Of a stretch of 64,000 nucleotides of DNA, positions 18,210-27,127 are shown piece by piece. The notes under the pieces are model-generated. The model saw only the letters and a list, made by a program, of their open reading frames with translations. It made no database searches and was not told the DNA's origin. Within the stretch, counting starts at the first letter, position 1; the number at the start of each line of letters is the position of its first letter. The position numbers and the translations under genes were made by a program. Source of the DNA: Rubrivivax sp. (GTDB lineage: Bacteria; Pseudomonadota; Gammaproteobacteria; Burkholderiales; Burkholderiaceae_C); the NCBI GenBank assembly GCA_016789955.1, contig JAEUPB010000098.1:16476-80475 (forward strand), given 5' to 3'.

Positions 18210-18323
18210 GCGATGCATGTTAGGGCCGCGCGGCTGCGGCACGGAACCGCGCCGAGGGGAATCCCCGGGCGGGCGCATCGTCACGCGCCGATACCATCCC
18301 CCGCGATTCGAGGACGACGGCAC

Positions 18324-19355
18324 ATGGGGCACGGCGACACGCGGGCGGATCGCGCGACGAAACTGATGGCGCTGCTGCGCACGATGCGGCGCATCCGCGC
18401 GTTCGAAGACGCCGCCGAGGTCGCCAGCCAGGGCGGCGTGAGCGCGTTCGGGCAGACGCAGGGCACGAGCGCGACCGTGCGCGGGCCGCTGCACCTGTCC
18501 ACCGGGCAGGAAGCGGTGGCCGCGGGCGTGTGCCACCACCTCGTGCGCGAGGACCTGCTCACCAGCACGCACCGCGGCCACGGCCATACGCTGGCCAAGG
18601 GCGCCGACGTGCACCGCATGATGGCCGAGCTGCACGGCAAGGCCACCGGCAGCAACCGCGGCAAGGGCGGCTCGATGCACATCGCCGACTTCTCGGTGGG
18701 CATGCTCGGCGCCAACGGCGTGGTCGCGGCCGGGCTGCCGATCGCCGTGGGCGCCGCGCAGGCGCTGAAGCTGCAGCGCAAGGCCGCGGTGGTGGCCTGC
18801 TTCTTCGGCGACGGCGCGATCAACCGCGGCCCGTTCCTGGAGGCGCTGAACTGGGCCGCGGCGTTCCGGCTGCCGGTGCTCTTCGTCTGCGAGGACAACC
18901 GGTGGTCGGCGACCACCGCCAGCGCCACCACCACCGCCGGCGACGGGGCCGCGGTGCGCGCGGCTGCGCTGGGCGTGCCCGGCCGCACGGTCGACGGCAA
19001 CGACGTCGAGGCGGTGAGCGACTCCGCCGGTGCGCTGCTGGCCGACGTGCGCGGCGGCCTCGGCCCGAGGCTGCTGCACGCCGTGACCTACCGCGTGAAG
19101 GGCCACGTGTCGGTGGACCCGGCCTCGTACCGCGATGCCGCCGAGGTGGCCGCCGCGCTGGCCGACGACCCGATCGCCCGCGCCGAACGCGTGGCGCTGG
19201 GCCTGGGTATTCCATCGACCGATCTGCACGCGGTGCGCGTGGATGCCGAGGCCGAAGTGGCCACCGCCGTCGCCGCCGCGCGCGCGGCCCCCCCGCCAGC
19301 GCCCGAGCAAGCCTACGAGGACGTGATGACGCTGGGCGCGGGGGTGTGGCGATGA
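18324..19355 (+). CDS. TPP-dependent 2-oxoacid/acetoin dehydrogenase E1, alpha subunit
   Basis: 343 residues of the E1 alpha family (PdhA/AcoA type), which binds thiamine diphosphate with the beta subunit and oxidatively decarboxylates or cleaves an oxoacid or acetoin. Seen: HLSTGQEAVAAG, STHRGHGHTLAKG, NRGKGGSMH, and the TPP motif GDGAINRG at 162-169, ending in CEDN (189-192). The motif normally ends in NN; here the first Asn is Asp. AGGA lies ~9 bases before the ATG. It overlaps the beta subunit by ATGA. No lipoyl E2 or E3 gene lies nearby, which is unusual for an Aco cluster. Confidence 0.9.
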   Translation: MGHGDTRADRATKLMALLRTMRRIRAFEDAAEVASQGGVSAFGQTQGTSATVRGPLHLSTGQEAVAAGVCHHLVREDLLTSTHRGHGHTLAKGADVHRMMAELHGKATGSNRGKGGSMHIADFSVGMLGANGVVAAGLPIAVGAAQALKLQRKAAVVACFFGDGAINRGPFLEALNWAAAFRLPVLFVCEDNRWSATTASATTTAGDGAAVRAAALGVPGRTVDGNDVEAVSDSAGALLADVRGGLGPRLLHAVTYRVKGHVSVDPASYRDAAEVAAALADDPIARAERVALGLGIPSTDLHAVRVDAEAEVATAVAAARAAPPPAPEQAYEDVMTLGAGVWR

Positions 19356-20341
19356 GCGAATCCGCGCCGGTGCAAGCCACCGCACCGACCTACGCCGAGG
19401 CCGCCTGCGAGGCGCTGGCCCGCGCGATGGCCACCGACCCGCGCATCGTGGTGCTCGGCGAGGACGTCGGCCGCGGCGGCATCTTCGGCCAGTACCGCGG
19501 GCTGCAGGCGCGCTACGGCGCCGAGCGCGTGATCGACACGCCGATCTCGGAGTCCACCATCCTCGGCGCCGGCGTCGGCATGGCGCTGGCGGGGCTCAAG
19601 CCCGTGGTGGAGATGCGCGTCGTCGATTTCGCGCTGTGCGCGATGGACGAGATCGTCAACCAGGCCGCGAAGAACCGCTACATGTTCGGCGGCCAGGGCC
19701 GCGTGCCGATGGTGATGCGCCTGCCCGGCGGCATCTGGACGGCCTCGGCCGCGCAGCACTCGCAGTCGCTGGAAGCGTGGTTCGCGCACCTGCCCGGCGT
19801 GGCCGTGGTGTGCCCTGCCACGGCCGACGACAACGCCGAGCTGCTGGCCGAGGCGCTGGCGTGCGGCGACCCGGTGGTCTACCTCGAGCACAAGGAGCTG
19901 TGGGGCGATCGCCGCCCGCGGCCGTCATCCGCCTCGGGCGCCGTCGCGCGCATCGGGCAGGCGGCGCGCTGGCGCGAGGGCTCGGACCTCACGATCGTCA
20001 GCTGGTCGCGCCAGGTACACGACGCCGCCGCAGCCGCCGACGAGCTGGCCGCGCAGGGCGTGCGTGCCGAGGTGCTCGACCTGCGCAGCCTGTGGCCGTG
20101 GGACCGCGACGCGGTGTGCGCGTCGGCGGCGCGCACGGGCCGGCTGCTGGTGGTGCACGAGGCGGTGCAGGTGGCCGGCTTCGGTGCCGAGGTGGCGGCC
20201 ACCGCCGCCGAGGCCACCGGCTGCCGCGTGAAGCGGCTGGGCGCGCCGCGCATCCCGGTGGGCTACGCCGCCACGCTGGAGGAAGCCTCGCGCGTGCGGC
20301 CGGCGGCCATCGTCGCGGTGGCGCTGGAGCTGATGCGGTGA
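19352..20341 (+). CDS. TPP-dependent 2-oxoacid/acetoin dehydrogenase E1, beta subunit
   Basis: 329 residues, the transketolase-like beta subunit partner of the preceding gene, coupled by ATGA. Features include VLGEDVGRGGIFGQY, DTPISESTILGAGVGMA with the conserved Glu that activates TPP, MDEIVNQAAKNRYMFGG and the C-terminal VHEAVQVAGFGAEVAA. Normal family length. The pair should form an alpha2beta2 heterotetramer in the cytosol. Thirteen bases downstream begins the TRAP transporter, implying that the imported compound, or its product, is the E1 substrate; this is inference. Confidence 0.92.
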   Translation: MSESAPVQATAPTYAEAACEALARAMATDPRIVVLGEDVGRGGIFGQYRGLQARYGAERVIDTPISESTILGAGVGMALAGLKPVVEMRVVDFALCAMDEIVNQAAKNRYMFGGQGRVPMVMRLPGGIWTASAAQHSQSLEAWFAHLPGVAVVCPATADDNAELLAEALACGDPVVYLEHKELWGDRRPRPSSASGAVARIGQAARWREGSDLTIVSWSRQVHDAAAAADELAAQGVRAEVLDLRSLWPWDRDAVCASAARTGRLLVVHEAVQVAGFGAEVAATAAEATGCRVKRLGAPRIPVGYAATLEEASRVRPAAIVAVALELMR

Positions 20342-20354
20342 GCGCCCGCGTGCG

Positions 20355-20894
20355 ATGAGCCACCGCGCCCGCCGCCTGGTGCCCGTGGCCCTGGAGGAAG
20401 GGCTCGCGGTGGCGTGCATGGCGCTGCTGGTGGTCATCACGATGCTCAACGTGGTCACGCGCTACCTCACCGACGAGAGCTACGCGTGGACCGAGGAGAT
20501 CTCGGTGTTCCTGATGGTGGTGATGACGCTGGCCGGTGCCAGTGCCGCCGCCGGCCGCGACCGCCACATCCGCATCGAGTACTTCTACGACGGCGGCAGC
20601 GCGGCGCGACGGCGCATGCTGGCAGTGGCCGGCGGCTGCGCTGTCGCGCTGCTGTTCGCCGGGCTGGCGGTGCTGTTCGGCCGCGTGGTGTGGGACGAGT
20701 ACCGCTACGGCGAGACGTCGATGGGCCTGGGCTGGCCGCGCTGGTGGTACTCCGTGTTCACGCCGCCGTTGTGCGCCGCGCTGGCGTTGCGCGCCGCGGG
20801 CGTGGCCTGGCGCGCCGCGCAGGCGATCGAGCTCGACGAAAGCGACCACGCGGCCGACCCGCCGGCGGCCTCCGGCGACCAGAGCCCGCCATGA
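20355..20894 (+). CDS. TRAP transporter small membrane subunit (DctQ-type)
   Basis: 179 residues with four hydrophobic segments and the DctQ pattern: LNVVTRYLTDESYAWTEEISVFLMV near residues 30-55 and a GASAAAGRDRHIRIEY loop. It pairs with the large DctM subunit in the inner membrane to form a sodium-driven importer for carboxylates. Starts 13 bases after the E1 beta stop and overlaps dctM by ATGA. Confidence 0.92.
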   Translation: MSHRARRLVPVALEEGLAVACMALLVVITMLNVVTRYLTDESYAWTEEISVFLMVVMTLAGASAAAGRDRHIRIEYFYDGGSAARRRMLAVAGGCAVALLFAGLAVLFGRVVWDEYRYGETSMGLGWPRWWYSVFTPPLCAALALRAAGVAWRAAQAIELDESDHAADPPAASGDQSPP

Positions 20895-22189
20895 TCGGCT
20901 TCACGCTTTTCGCCGTGTTCGTGCTGGCGATGCTTGCCGGCGTGCCGATCGGTGCGGCGCTGGGCATCGGCGGCGTGGTGGCGATCGCCTGGGCGAACGC
21001 CGATGCGCCGTGGTGGGGGCTGCTGGCGGCTCCGCAGAACATGGGCAACAGCATCGCGAAGTACCCGCTGCTGGCGCTGCCGATGTTCGTGCTGGTCGGC
21101 TCGGTGTTCGACCGCTCGGGCGTCGCCAGGCGCATGGTGGACTTCGCGGCGGCCTGCGTCGGCCGCGGGCCGGGCATGCTGCCGCTGGTGGCCATCCTCG
21201 TGGCGATGGTGCTCGGCGGCATCTCGGGCTCGGGGCCGGCCAACGCCGCCGCGGTGGGCGGCGTGATGATCGCGGCGATGGCGCGCGCCGGCTATCCACC
21301 GGCGTTCTCGGCCAGCGTGGTGGGCGCGGCGGCGGCCACTGACATCCTGATCCCGCCGTCGATCGCGTTCGTCGTCTACAGCGTCTCGGTGCCCGGCGCG
21401 TCGGTGCCGGCGCTGTTCGCCGCCGGCATGCTGCCGGGGGTGCTGGCGGGCCTGGCGCTGATCGTGCCGGCGGTGTGGCTCTCTCGCCGGCACGGCTTCG
21501 GCGCGGCCGAGGCCGGGTTGCCGCGGCCGCCGTTCTGGCGCAGCCTGCGCGAGGCCTCGTGGGGCCTCGCCGCGCCGGTGCTCATCCTCGGCGGCATGCG
21601 CGTGGGCTGGTTCACGCCCACCGAGGCCGCGGTGGTGGCGGCCGCCTACGGCCTCTTCGTCGGCATGGCGGTGCACCGCACGATCCGCGTGGCCGACCTC
21701 TACGGCATCTTCCGCGAGGCGGCCGAGGTGTCGGCGGTGATCATGCTGGTGCTGGCGCTGGCGGGCATCTTCGCGTACTCGGTGAGCACGCTCTCCATCG
21801 CCGACCCGGTGGTGGCCTTCGTCGAGCACCTGGGGCTGGGCTCCACCGGCACGCTGCTGCTGCTGTTCGTCGTGATGACGGTGCTCGGCATGTTCCTCGA
21901 CGGCGTGTCGATCTTCCTCGTCTTCCTGCCGCTGCTGTACCCGCTGATGCAACACTTCCGCTGGGACCCGGTGTGGTTCGGCGTGCTGCTGACGATGAAG
22001 ATCGCGATCGGCCAGTTCACGCCGCCGATGGCGGTGAACCTGATGGTGGCCTGCCGGCTGGCGCGGGTGCGCATGGAGCAGACGGTGCCCTGGGTGGGCT
22101 GGCTGCTGGTGTCGTTCGTGGGTGCCGCGCTGGCGGTGCTGTTCTTCCCGCCGCTGGCCCTGTGGCTGCCGCGGGTGCTGGGTTACTGA
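20891..22189 (+). CDS. TRAP transporter large membrane subunit (DctM-type)
   Basis: 432 residues with about 12 hydrophobic segments. DctM signatures are present: LPMFVLVGSVFDRSGVARRM, GGISGSGPANAAAVGG, AAAATDILIPPSIAFVVYSV, WFTPTEAAVVAA and GQFTPPMAVNLMVA. This is the translocating subunit, coupled by ATGA to the small subunit and followed 17 bases later by the binding-protein gene. Substrate is likely an organic acid, type not determinable. Confidence 0.95.
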   Translation: MIGFTLFAVFVLAMLAGVPIGAALGIGGVVAIAWANADAPWWGLLAAPQNMGNSIAKYPLLALPMFVLVGSVFDRSGVARRMVDFAAACVGRGPGMLPLVAILVAMVLGGISGSGPANAAAVGGVMIAAMARAGYPPAFSASVVGAAAATDILIPPSIAFVVYSVSVPGASVPALFAAGMLPGVLAGLALIVPAVWLSRRHGFGAAEAGLPRPPFWRSLREASWGLAAPVLILGGMRVGWFTPTEAAVVAAAYGLFVGMAVHRTIRVADLYGIFREAAEVSAVIMLVLALAGIFAYSVSTLSIADPVVAFVEHLGLGSTGTLLLLFVVMTVLGMFLDGVSIFLVFLPLLYPLMQHFRWDPVWFGVLLTMKIAIGQFTPPMAVNLMVACRLARVRMEQTVPWVGWLLVSFVGAALAVLFFPPLALWLPRVLGY

Positions 22190-22206
22190 CCAAGGAGACG
22201 AGAGCG

Positions 22207-23232
22207 ATGAAGCGACGCAACCTGATCACCTCCGCGGCCGCGGCCGCCGTGGCGCTGCCGCGTTTCGCGTGGGCGCAGCAGGCCTACAAGGCCGAGTACA
22301 AGATGAGCACCGTCGTGCCGCCGGCGTTCGCGTGGGGCAAGGGCGGCGAGATCTTCGGCAACCTCGTGCGCGAGCGCACCGGCGGGCGCATCAACATCAA
22401 GCAGTACCCGGGCTCCAGCCTCGTGCAGGGCCAGCAGGACCGCGAGTTCGCCGCGATGCGCCAGGGCATCATCGACGTGCTGTGCGGCGCGCCGATCAAC
22501 TGGACCGGCACGGTGCGCGAGCTGGGGGTGTTCACGCTGCCGTTCATCCTGCCCGACCACAAGGCCTGGGACGCCGCGACCAACGAGCCGGCGATCATGA
22601 ACGAGTACTTCGACCTCGTGCGCAAGGCCGGCGCCGAGCCGCTGGCGGTGGGCGAGACCGGCTACCGGCAGCTCAGCAACTCCAAGCGGGCGGTGCTGCA
22701 GCCCGACGACCTGAAGGGCATCAAGGTGCGCGTGGTCGGCAGCCCGATGTACGGCGAGATCATGACCGGCATGGGCGCCAACCCGACGTTCATGAGCTGG
22801 GCCGACGCGCAGCCGGCGCTGGCCTCGGGCGCGGTGGACGCGCAGGAGAACCCGCTGGAGGTGTTCCTGGCCGCGAAGATCCACACGCTGGGCCAGAAGT
22901 ACGTGACGAAGTGGAACTACTCCAACGACATCCTGCTGTTCGCGATCGCCGGCCCGGTGTGGCAGAGCTGGACGGCGGCCGACCAGAAGATCGTGCGCGA
23001 GGCGGCGCAGGACGCCGCCAAGCAGCAGATCGGCCTCGTGCGCAAGTTGTTCGCCGAGGACGTCGAGCGCGTCAAGGCGCTGGGCGTGCAGGTGCACGTG
23101 CCGACGACCGCCGAGACGCAGGCGTGGCAGATCGCGACGCGGCGGCCGTACGCGCGCTGGAAGGTGCAGACGCACGCCGGGCTGGTGTCGAAGATCGAGC
23201 AGGTGGCGGAGAAGGTGCGCGGAAAATCGTGA
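22207..23232 (+). CDS. TRAP transporter periplasmic binding protein (DctP-type)
   Basis: 341 residues. The signal MKRRNLITSAAAAAVALPRFAWAQ has a twin-arginine-like KRRNLI and an AWAQ cleavage site. DctP hallmarks follow: RTGGRINIKQYPGSSL, FTLPFILPD, the GIKVRVVGSPMYGE segment that in the family carries the carboxylate-clamp Arg, and SGAVDAQENP. AAGGAGA precedes the ATG. It delivers the ligand to the DctQM pair encoded just upstream. The stop overlaps the marR start by GTGA. Confidence 0.94.
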   Translation: MKRRNLITSAAAAAVALPRFAWAQQAYKAEYKMSTVVPPAFAWGKGGEIFGNLVRERTGGRINIKQYPGSSLVQGQQDREFAAMRQGIIDVLCGAPINWTGTVRELGVFTLPFILPDHKAWDAATNEPAIMNEYFDLVRKAGAEPLAVGETGYRQLSNSKRAVLQPDDLKGIKVRVVGSPMYGEIMTGMGANPTFMSWADAQPALASGAVDAQENPLEVFLAAKIHTLGQKYVTKWNYSNDILLFAIAGPVWQSWTAADQKIVREAAQDAAKQQIGLVRKLFAEDVERVKALGVQVHVPTTAETQAWQIATRRPYARWKVQTHAGLVSKIEQVAEKVRGKS

Positions 23233-23738
23233 AGCGGCCGAACGAGCGCGCGGCGGTCGAGCCGCTCGCCGTGGCTGCGCCACTGCCGGGCGACGGCACG
23301 TTGTTCTTCAAGCTCGTGCGCGTGGTCAACGAGACCGCGCGGCCGTTCACCGAGACGCTGGCGCGGCGCCACCGGCTGACGCTCAACGAATGGCGCGCGA
23401 TGGTGGCGCTGGCGTCGCGCCCGGGCATGGCCTCGCACGAACTCGCCACGCACATCGGGCTGGACAAGATGAGCGTGAGCCGTGCGGTGGCCGGGCTGGC
23501 GCGGCAGCGGCGCATCCTCAAGCAGCCCGACCCGGCCGACGCGCGGCGCACGCTGCTGCGGCTGTCACGCAGCGGCGAATCGCTCTACCGCACGATCGGC
23601 GAGAAGGGTGCGCTGCGCGCCGAGGCGCTGTTCCGCCACGTCGGCGCGCGCGAGAAGGCCGCGATGGAAGCGACCCTGGACAAGCTGCTCCAGGCCCTGG
23701 CCGAGGAAGCTCAGCCCGGCAGCACGGGGAACCCGTAG
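23229..23738 (+). CDS. MarR-family transcriptional regulator
   Basis: 169 residues from GTG 23229, overlapping the dctP stop by GTGA. Winged helix region: LTLNEWRAMVALASRPGMAS, ELATHIGLDKMSVSRAVAGL, then wing DPADARRTLLRLSRSGESLY. MarR dimers usually repress nearby catabolic genes until a small phenolic or acid ligand binds; here it closes the E1-TRAP operon and is its natural regulator candidate. Its 3' end overlaps the convergent cupin gene by 28 bp, so the two transcripts are antisense there. Confidence 0.9.
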   Translation: MKRPNERAAVEPLAVAAPLPGDGTLFFKLVRVVNETARPFTETLARRHRLTLNEWRAMVALASRPGMASHELATHIGLDKMSVSRAVAGLARQRRILKQPDPADARRTLLRLSRSGESLYRTIGEKGALRAEALFRHVGAREKAAMEATLDKLLQALAEEAQPGSTGNP

Positions 23739-24535
23739 AGGCTCGAGCGCACCGCGCGCGGCCCGGTGGCGGCATCGGCGTCGAGCCACACCTCGGGCCC
23801 TTCGGCCCAGGCCAGCAGCAGCGCGCCGAACCGCGAGGCCATGTGCACCTCGGCGCCGGGCTCGATGATCACGAAGCAGTTGCCGTGGGCCACCTGCCCG
23901 TTGATCTCGACGATGCCGCCGCGGATCCAGAACTCGGTGACGGCCGCGGCGCGCCACGCCGGGCACCGCGCGCCCGGCGCCATCGCGAGCTGCACCAGGC
24001 GGTGGTCGCTGCCGCTGCCGGCGTAGTCGTAGACCAGTTGCCGCGCGATGCCCTGCACGCCGGTGGCCTGGCACTGAACGGCGTCGACGACGACGTTGAT
24101 CTCCGGCGGCACGTCGGGCGCGGGGTTGTCGAAGGCCTCGTGGCGCGAGCCGGCGTGCAGCCCGGTGAGATCGGTGCGCTCGGGCGGGTAGATCACCGGC
24201 CCTTCGAGCCGCGAGACGAGCACCGTGTCCTCGTACGAGGTGGCGTCGTGGGTGGCGCCGCAGGGGTTGATGCCGACCTCGTGCAGCCGGATGGGGCCGT
24301 TGTAGTCGGTGAGGCCGCCCGAGGCCACGAAGCTCGTCGCCACGCCGCGGTGCTGGTGCACGCCGCTGCGCGTGAGCGGCGCGAAGTGCACGAGGCCGAG
24401 GAACAGCCCGCGCTGGTTGTCGTAGCGCACCGGCTTCAGCTCGATGCCGGCTTCGGAGGTGGGCTGCCACGCGAGGGCTCGCGTGTCGAAGACGTGCACG
24501 CGGCCTTCGGCGCGCGGGGCGTAGGCGGGTTGCAT
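23711..24535 (-). CDS. Bicupin protein, ChrR/DAD-like
   Basis: 274 residues in two cupin-like halves. The first half keeps a metal motif (SGVHQHRGVATSFVASG, His-x-His). The second (EFWIRGGIVEINGQVAHGN, IIEPGAEVHMASRFGALL) lacks the His-x-His pair, so probably only the N-terminal barrel binds metal. Cytosolic, no signal. ATG 24535 is the first good start. It converges on marR with a 28 bp overlap, so it may belong functionally to the E1-TRAP set; there is already a DAD-like cupin at 16940. Reaction unknown. Confidence 0.8.
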   Translation of the reverse strand: MQPAYAPRAEGRVHVFDTRALAWQPTSEAGIELKPVRYDNQRGLFLGLVHFAPLTRSGVHQHRGVATSFVASGGLTDYNGPIRLHEVGINPCGATHDATSYEDTVLVSRLEGPVIYPPERTDLTGLHAGSRHEAFDNPAPDVPPEINVVVDAVQCQATGVQGIARQLVYDYAGSGSDHRLVQLAMAPGARCPAWRAAAVTEFWIRGGIVEINGQVAHGNCFVIIEPGAEVHMASRFGALLLAWAEGPEVWLDADAATGPRAVRSSLYGFPVLPG

Positions 24536-24639
24536 GGCGGCTCGGCCGGCTCGGCAGGTCCGGCTCGGATGCTGTTGTGCCGGAGATCGTATCGCCGCGT
24601 GACGATCGGCTGGACTGGGGAAACCCGGGCGAGGCGCTG

Positions 24640-27030
24640 TCAGAATCCCGCGCGCTTCGCGACGCCCACCCATTCGTCGAGCGCGCCCACATCCAGCGGC
24701 GCCGCCATCGCCGCAGGCTTCCAGTACCAGACGCGCGCGTCCTTCACGCCCACATATTCGCCGGAGGCCGGGTAGTAACGGTAGAGGTAACCCTCGGCCG
24801 TGGCCGTCGCCGGGTTCTTCGGCAGGAAGTTGTCGGGGTAGGCGCGCTCGGCCCAGTTGAACAGGCGCTCCTCGTCGGCGAGCACCATGCCGGCCTTGTA
24901 GAGCTTCAGCATGCGCCGCAGGCCCTCGGGCGGGTTGACGGGGTCGGCACTGCCCGTCTGCGACGCGCGGTTCACGCCGTGGCACGACGCGCAGACCCGG
25001 ATCTCGCCTTGCTGGAACGTCAGCCAGTAGCGCTCGCGCACCACCGGTACCTCGCCTTTGGTCAGCTGCCAGCTCATCGCGCGGCGGGCCGGCACCAGCG
25101 CGGCCACGGAACCGTCGGCAGCCAGCGCCACGGCGCCGGGCACGCCCTGGAACGGCTGCGCGGCCTTCGGGTCGTGCATCACCTGCGCCAGCACGCGCCG
25201 GCCGGGGCGCGGGTCGGTGGTGCCGCCGATGCCGCGGATCAGGTCGCCCTGCAGGAACTGCAGGTGCGTCACGTCGTACACCTTGCCCGGCGACGGCGTG
25301 GCCGCCGCGCCGCCGGGCACGCGCAGGTTGTAGGGCTGCTGGCGGTCGGCCTTGTCGCGCTGCGTGACGTTGCGGCTGACCATCAGCGCCAGCTCGTTGC
25401 GGCGCAGGTAGGCCTTGAAGTCGGCCACCGCCACGCCTTCCTCGTCGAACACGCGCTGCTCGGGCGCCGGCAGCACGCTCAGTCGCCGCGATGGCCGCGT
25501 GCGCGGCTTCAGCTCAACCGCGTTCAACTCCCACAGCGGGCCGCTGTGCGTGACCAGCGTGTCGGGGTCGTACCAGCTCACGGTCTTCGTGATTCCCGGC
25601 GTCAACGCCTCGCCGGCGCGGTAGGTGCCGCCGGGGTCGGCCGCCACCAGGCGCAGCCGGAAGTCGTAGCGCGAGCGTGGCGCCTCGCCGCTCCCCTCGT
25701 TGCGGTCCATGCGCGTCTCGGCGGTGTGCGTGGCCACCAGCCGGCCGTCGGAGAGCGGCAGCGGGTCGCGGTACAGGCCGCTGTGCGCGGGGTCGGCCGC
25801 CTGCCCGTCCTCGCGGCCGAAGGCGGTGGCCTGGGCGGTGAGCCAGGTCACCGTCATCAGGTCGGGATTGACCGTGGGCGCACCGGCGAGGGCCACCAGC
25901 TGCCCCGCAGCATGCGTGCCGAACTCCTGCGCGCTGGTGCCCACGTAGCGGCCGGGCTGCGCGGGGTCTTCCTTGATGTGCAGCAGGCTGTCGTTGTTCA
26001 GGCGAAAGCGGTTGATGCGCCCGGCCTCGTTGCAGCACTCCACGAGGTTGGGGTCGTCGAGGAAGCTCTGCGTGCCGTAGCCCGAGAGCTCGTGGCGGCC
26101 GACGTGGTTCAGCGTCTCCTCCTCGGTGCCGTCCTCGTTGATCTGCCACGGGAAGAACTGGTTGAAGCGGTGGCCGTTGACCGTGCCCTGCGTCAGCCGC
26201 GGCTCGGGGAACACCTCGCTGCGGTCGCTGCGCCGGGCCGCCCCGGCACTCTCGTCCGCGTAGTTGAAGGTGCCGTAGTCGGCGCCATCGCGGTCGGCGT
26301 CGGCCTGCTGGTCGCGCTGCAGGTGGTCCCAGCGCGTGAAGACCACGCGGCCGGCGCTGTCGATGGTCGGCGTGAAGGCGCCGGAGGGCGCGTGGTTCAG
26401 CAGGAACAGGTCGCCGCTCGTCGGGTCCAGGCTCCACAGGCCGCTGACGGTGGGCGCCTCCTCGTATTCGTCGCGCTGCGGCCAGAGGTGGCGCTGGCCG
26501 TCGCGCGGGCGGTCGCTCGCGAAGACGATGCGGTCGTCGGTGCCGTAGACCGGGTTGACGTTGTTGTAGTCGGCCGGCTGGTTCGGCACCTTCGTGATCA
26601 CCGGCGTCTCGCCGGCGGCGAGACCCGTGATCTCGTAGAGCTGCCAGTAGGTGACCGTCTCCGTGTAGCGCTGCGTGGGCGCGCCGACGATGGCGCTGAA
26701 GACCACGCGGCGGCCGTCCCAGCTCGGCGAGGGGTCGCGGACGGCGATCGCGCCGGCGCCCTGCAGCCCGCCAGTGGAGCCGAGCCCGGCCGCGGCGGTG
26801 AGGTTGCGCAGCGTGCCGTCGGGGTCGCGGATCCACAGGTCGCCGCCGCGCGGCGCGTCCTGGATGCGCGACGCGTGGTGGCCGAAGGTCGAGCCGATGT
26901 TGGCGAAGTCGCCCGTGACCGGCACCTGCGTGACGAAGACGATGGGGTACGGCGTGAGCACCGCGGCACGGGCAATCGGCATCGAGCAGGCGATCGCGCA
27001 GGCGACCAGGGCGGCGGCGGAACGGACCAT
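24640..27030 (-). CDS. Exported HzsA-like beta-propeller protein with one haem-c motif
   Basis: 796 residues with a signal peptide (MVRSAAALVACAIACSMPIARA). GGAGG lies 8 bases before the ATG. Residues ~80-330 have TolB/PD40-type repeats (PSPSWDGRRVVFS, DDRIVFASDRP, AGRVVFTRWDH), suggesting a propeller. One haem-binding motif CASCH lies near residue 680, in the arrangement seen in hydrazine-synthase-alpha-like (HzsA-like) proteins of many bacteria unrelated to anammox. The last ~70 residues (LFNWAERAYP ... YRYYPASGEYVGV) form a small domain also found in the lipoprotein at 28006. No catalytic partner genes lie nearby, so hydrazine chemistry should not be assumed. Probably periplasmic or extracellular redox or binding protein. 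Confidence 0.78.
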   Translation of the reverse strand: MVRSAAALVACAIACSMPIARAAVLTPYPIVFVTQVPVTGDFANIGSTFGHHASRIQDAPRGGDLWIRDPDGTLRNLTAAAGLGSTGGLQGAGAIAVRDPSPSWDGRRVVFSAIVGAPTQRYTETVTYWQLYEITGLAAGETPVITKVPNQPADYNNVNPVYGTDDRIVFASDRPRDGQRHLWPQRDEYEEAPTVSGLWSLDPTSGDLFLLNHAPSGAFTPTIDSAGRVVFTRWDHLQRDQQADADRDGADYGTFNYADESAGAARRSDRSEVFPEPRLTQGTVNGHRFNQFFPWQINEDGTEEETLNHVGRHELSGYGTQSFLDDPNLVECCNEAGRINRFRLNNDSLLHIKEDPAQPGRYVGTSAQEFGTHAAGQLVALAGAPTVNPDLMTVTWLTAQATAFGREDGQAADPAHSGLYRDPLPLSDGRLVATHTAETRMDRNEGSGEAPRSRYDFRLRLVAADPGGTYRAGEALTPGITKTVSWYDPDTLVTHSGPLWELNAVELKPRTRPSRRLSVLPAPEQRVFDEEGVAVADFKAYLRRNELALMVSRNVTQRDKADRQQPYNLRVPGGAAATPSPGKVYDVTHLQFLQGDLIRGIGGTTDPRPGRRVLAQVMHDPKAAQPFQGVPGAVALAADGSVAALVPARRAMSWQLTKGEVPVVRERYWLTFQQGEIRVCASCHGVNRASQTGSADPVNPPEGLRRMLKLYKAGMVLADEERLFNWAERAYPDNFLPKNPATATAEGYLYRYYPASGEYVGVKDARVWYWKPAAMAAPLDVGALDEWVGVAKRAGF

Positions 27031-27127
27031 CTCGGGCACCTCCAGGGGAGCGCGCCGATCGTGCCACCGCGGCCCTTGCGCGGCTCTCCCTACGGTGCGG
27101 GGCGCGGCGCGTGCGAATAATCGACGC

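Noticed and set aside
24640-27030. Hydrazine synthase subunit
   Set aside because: Only one haem motif and resemblance to HzsA are present; no partner subunits or anammox genes lie near, so a hydrazine role is not supported.
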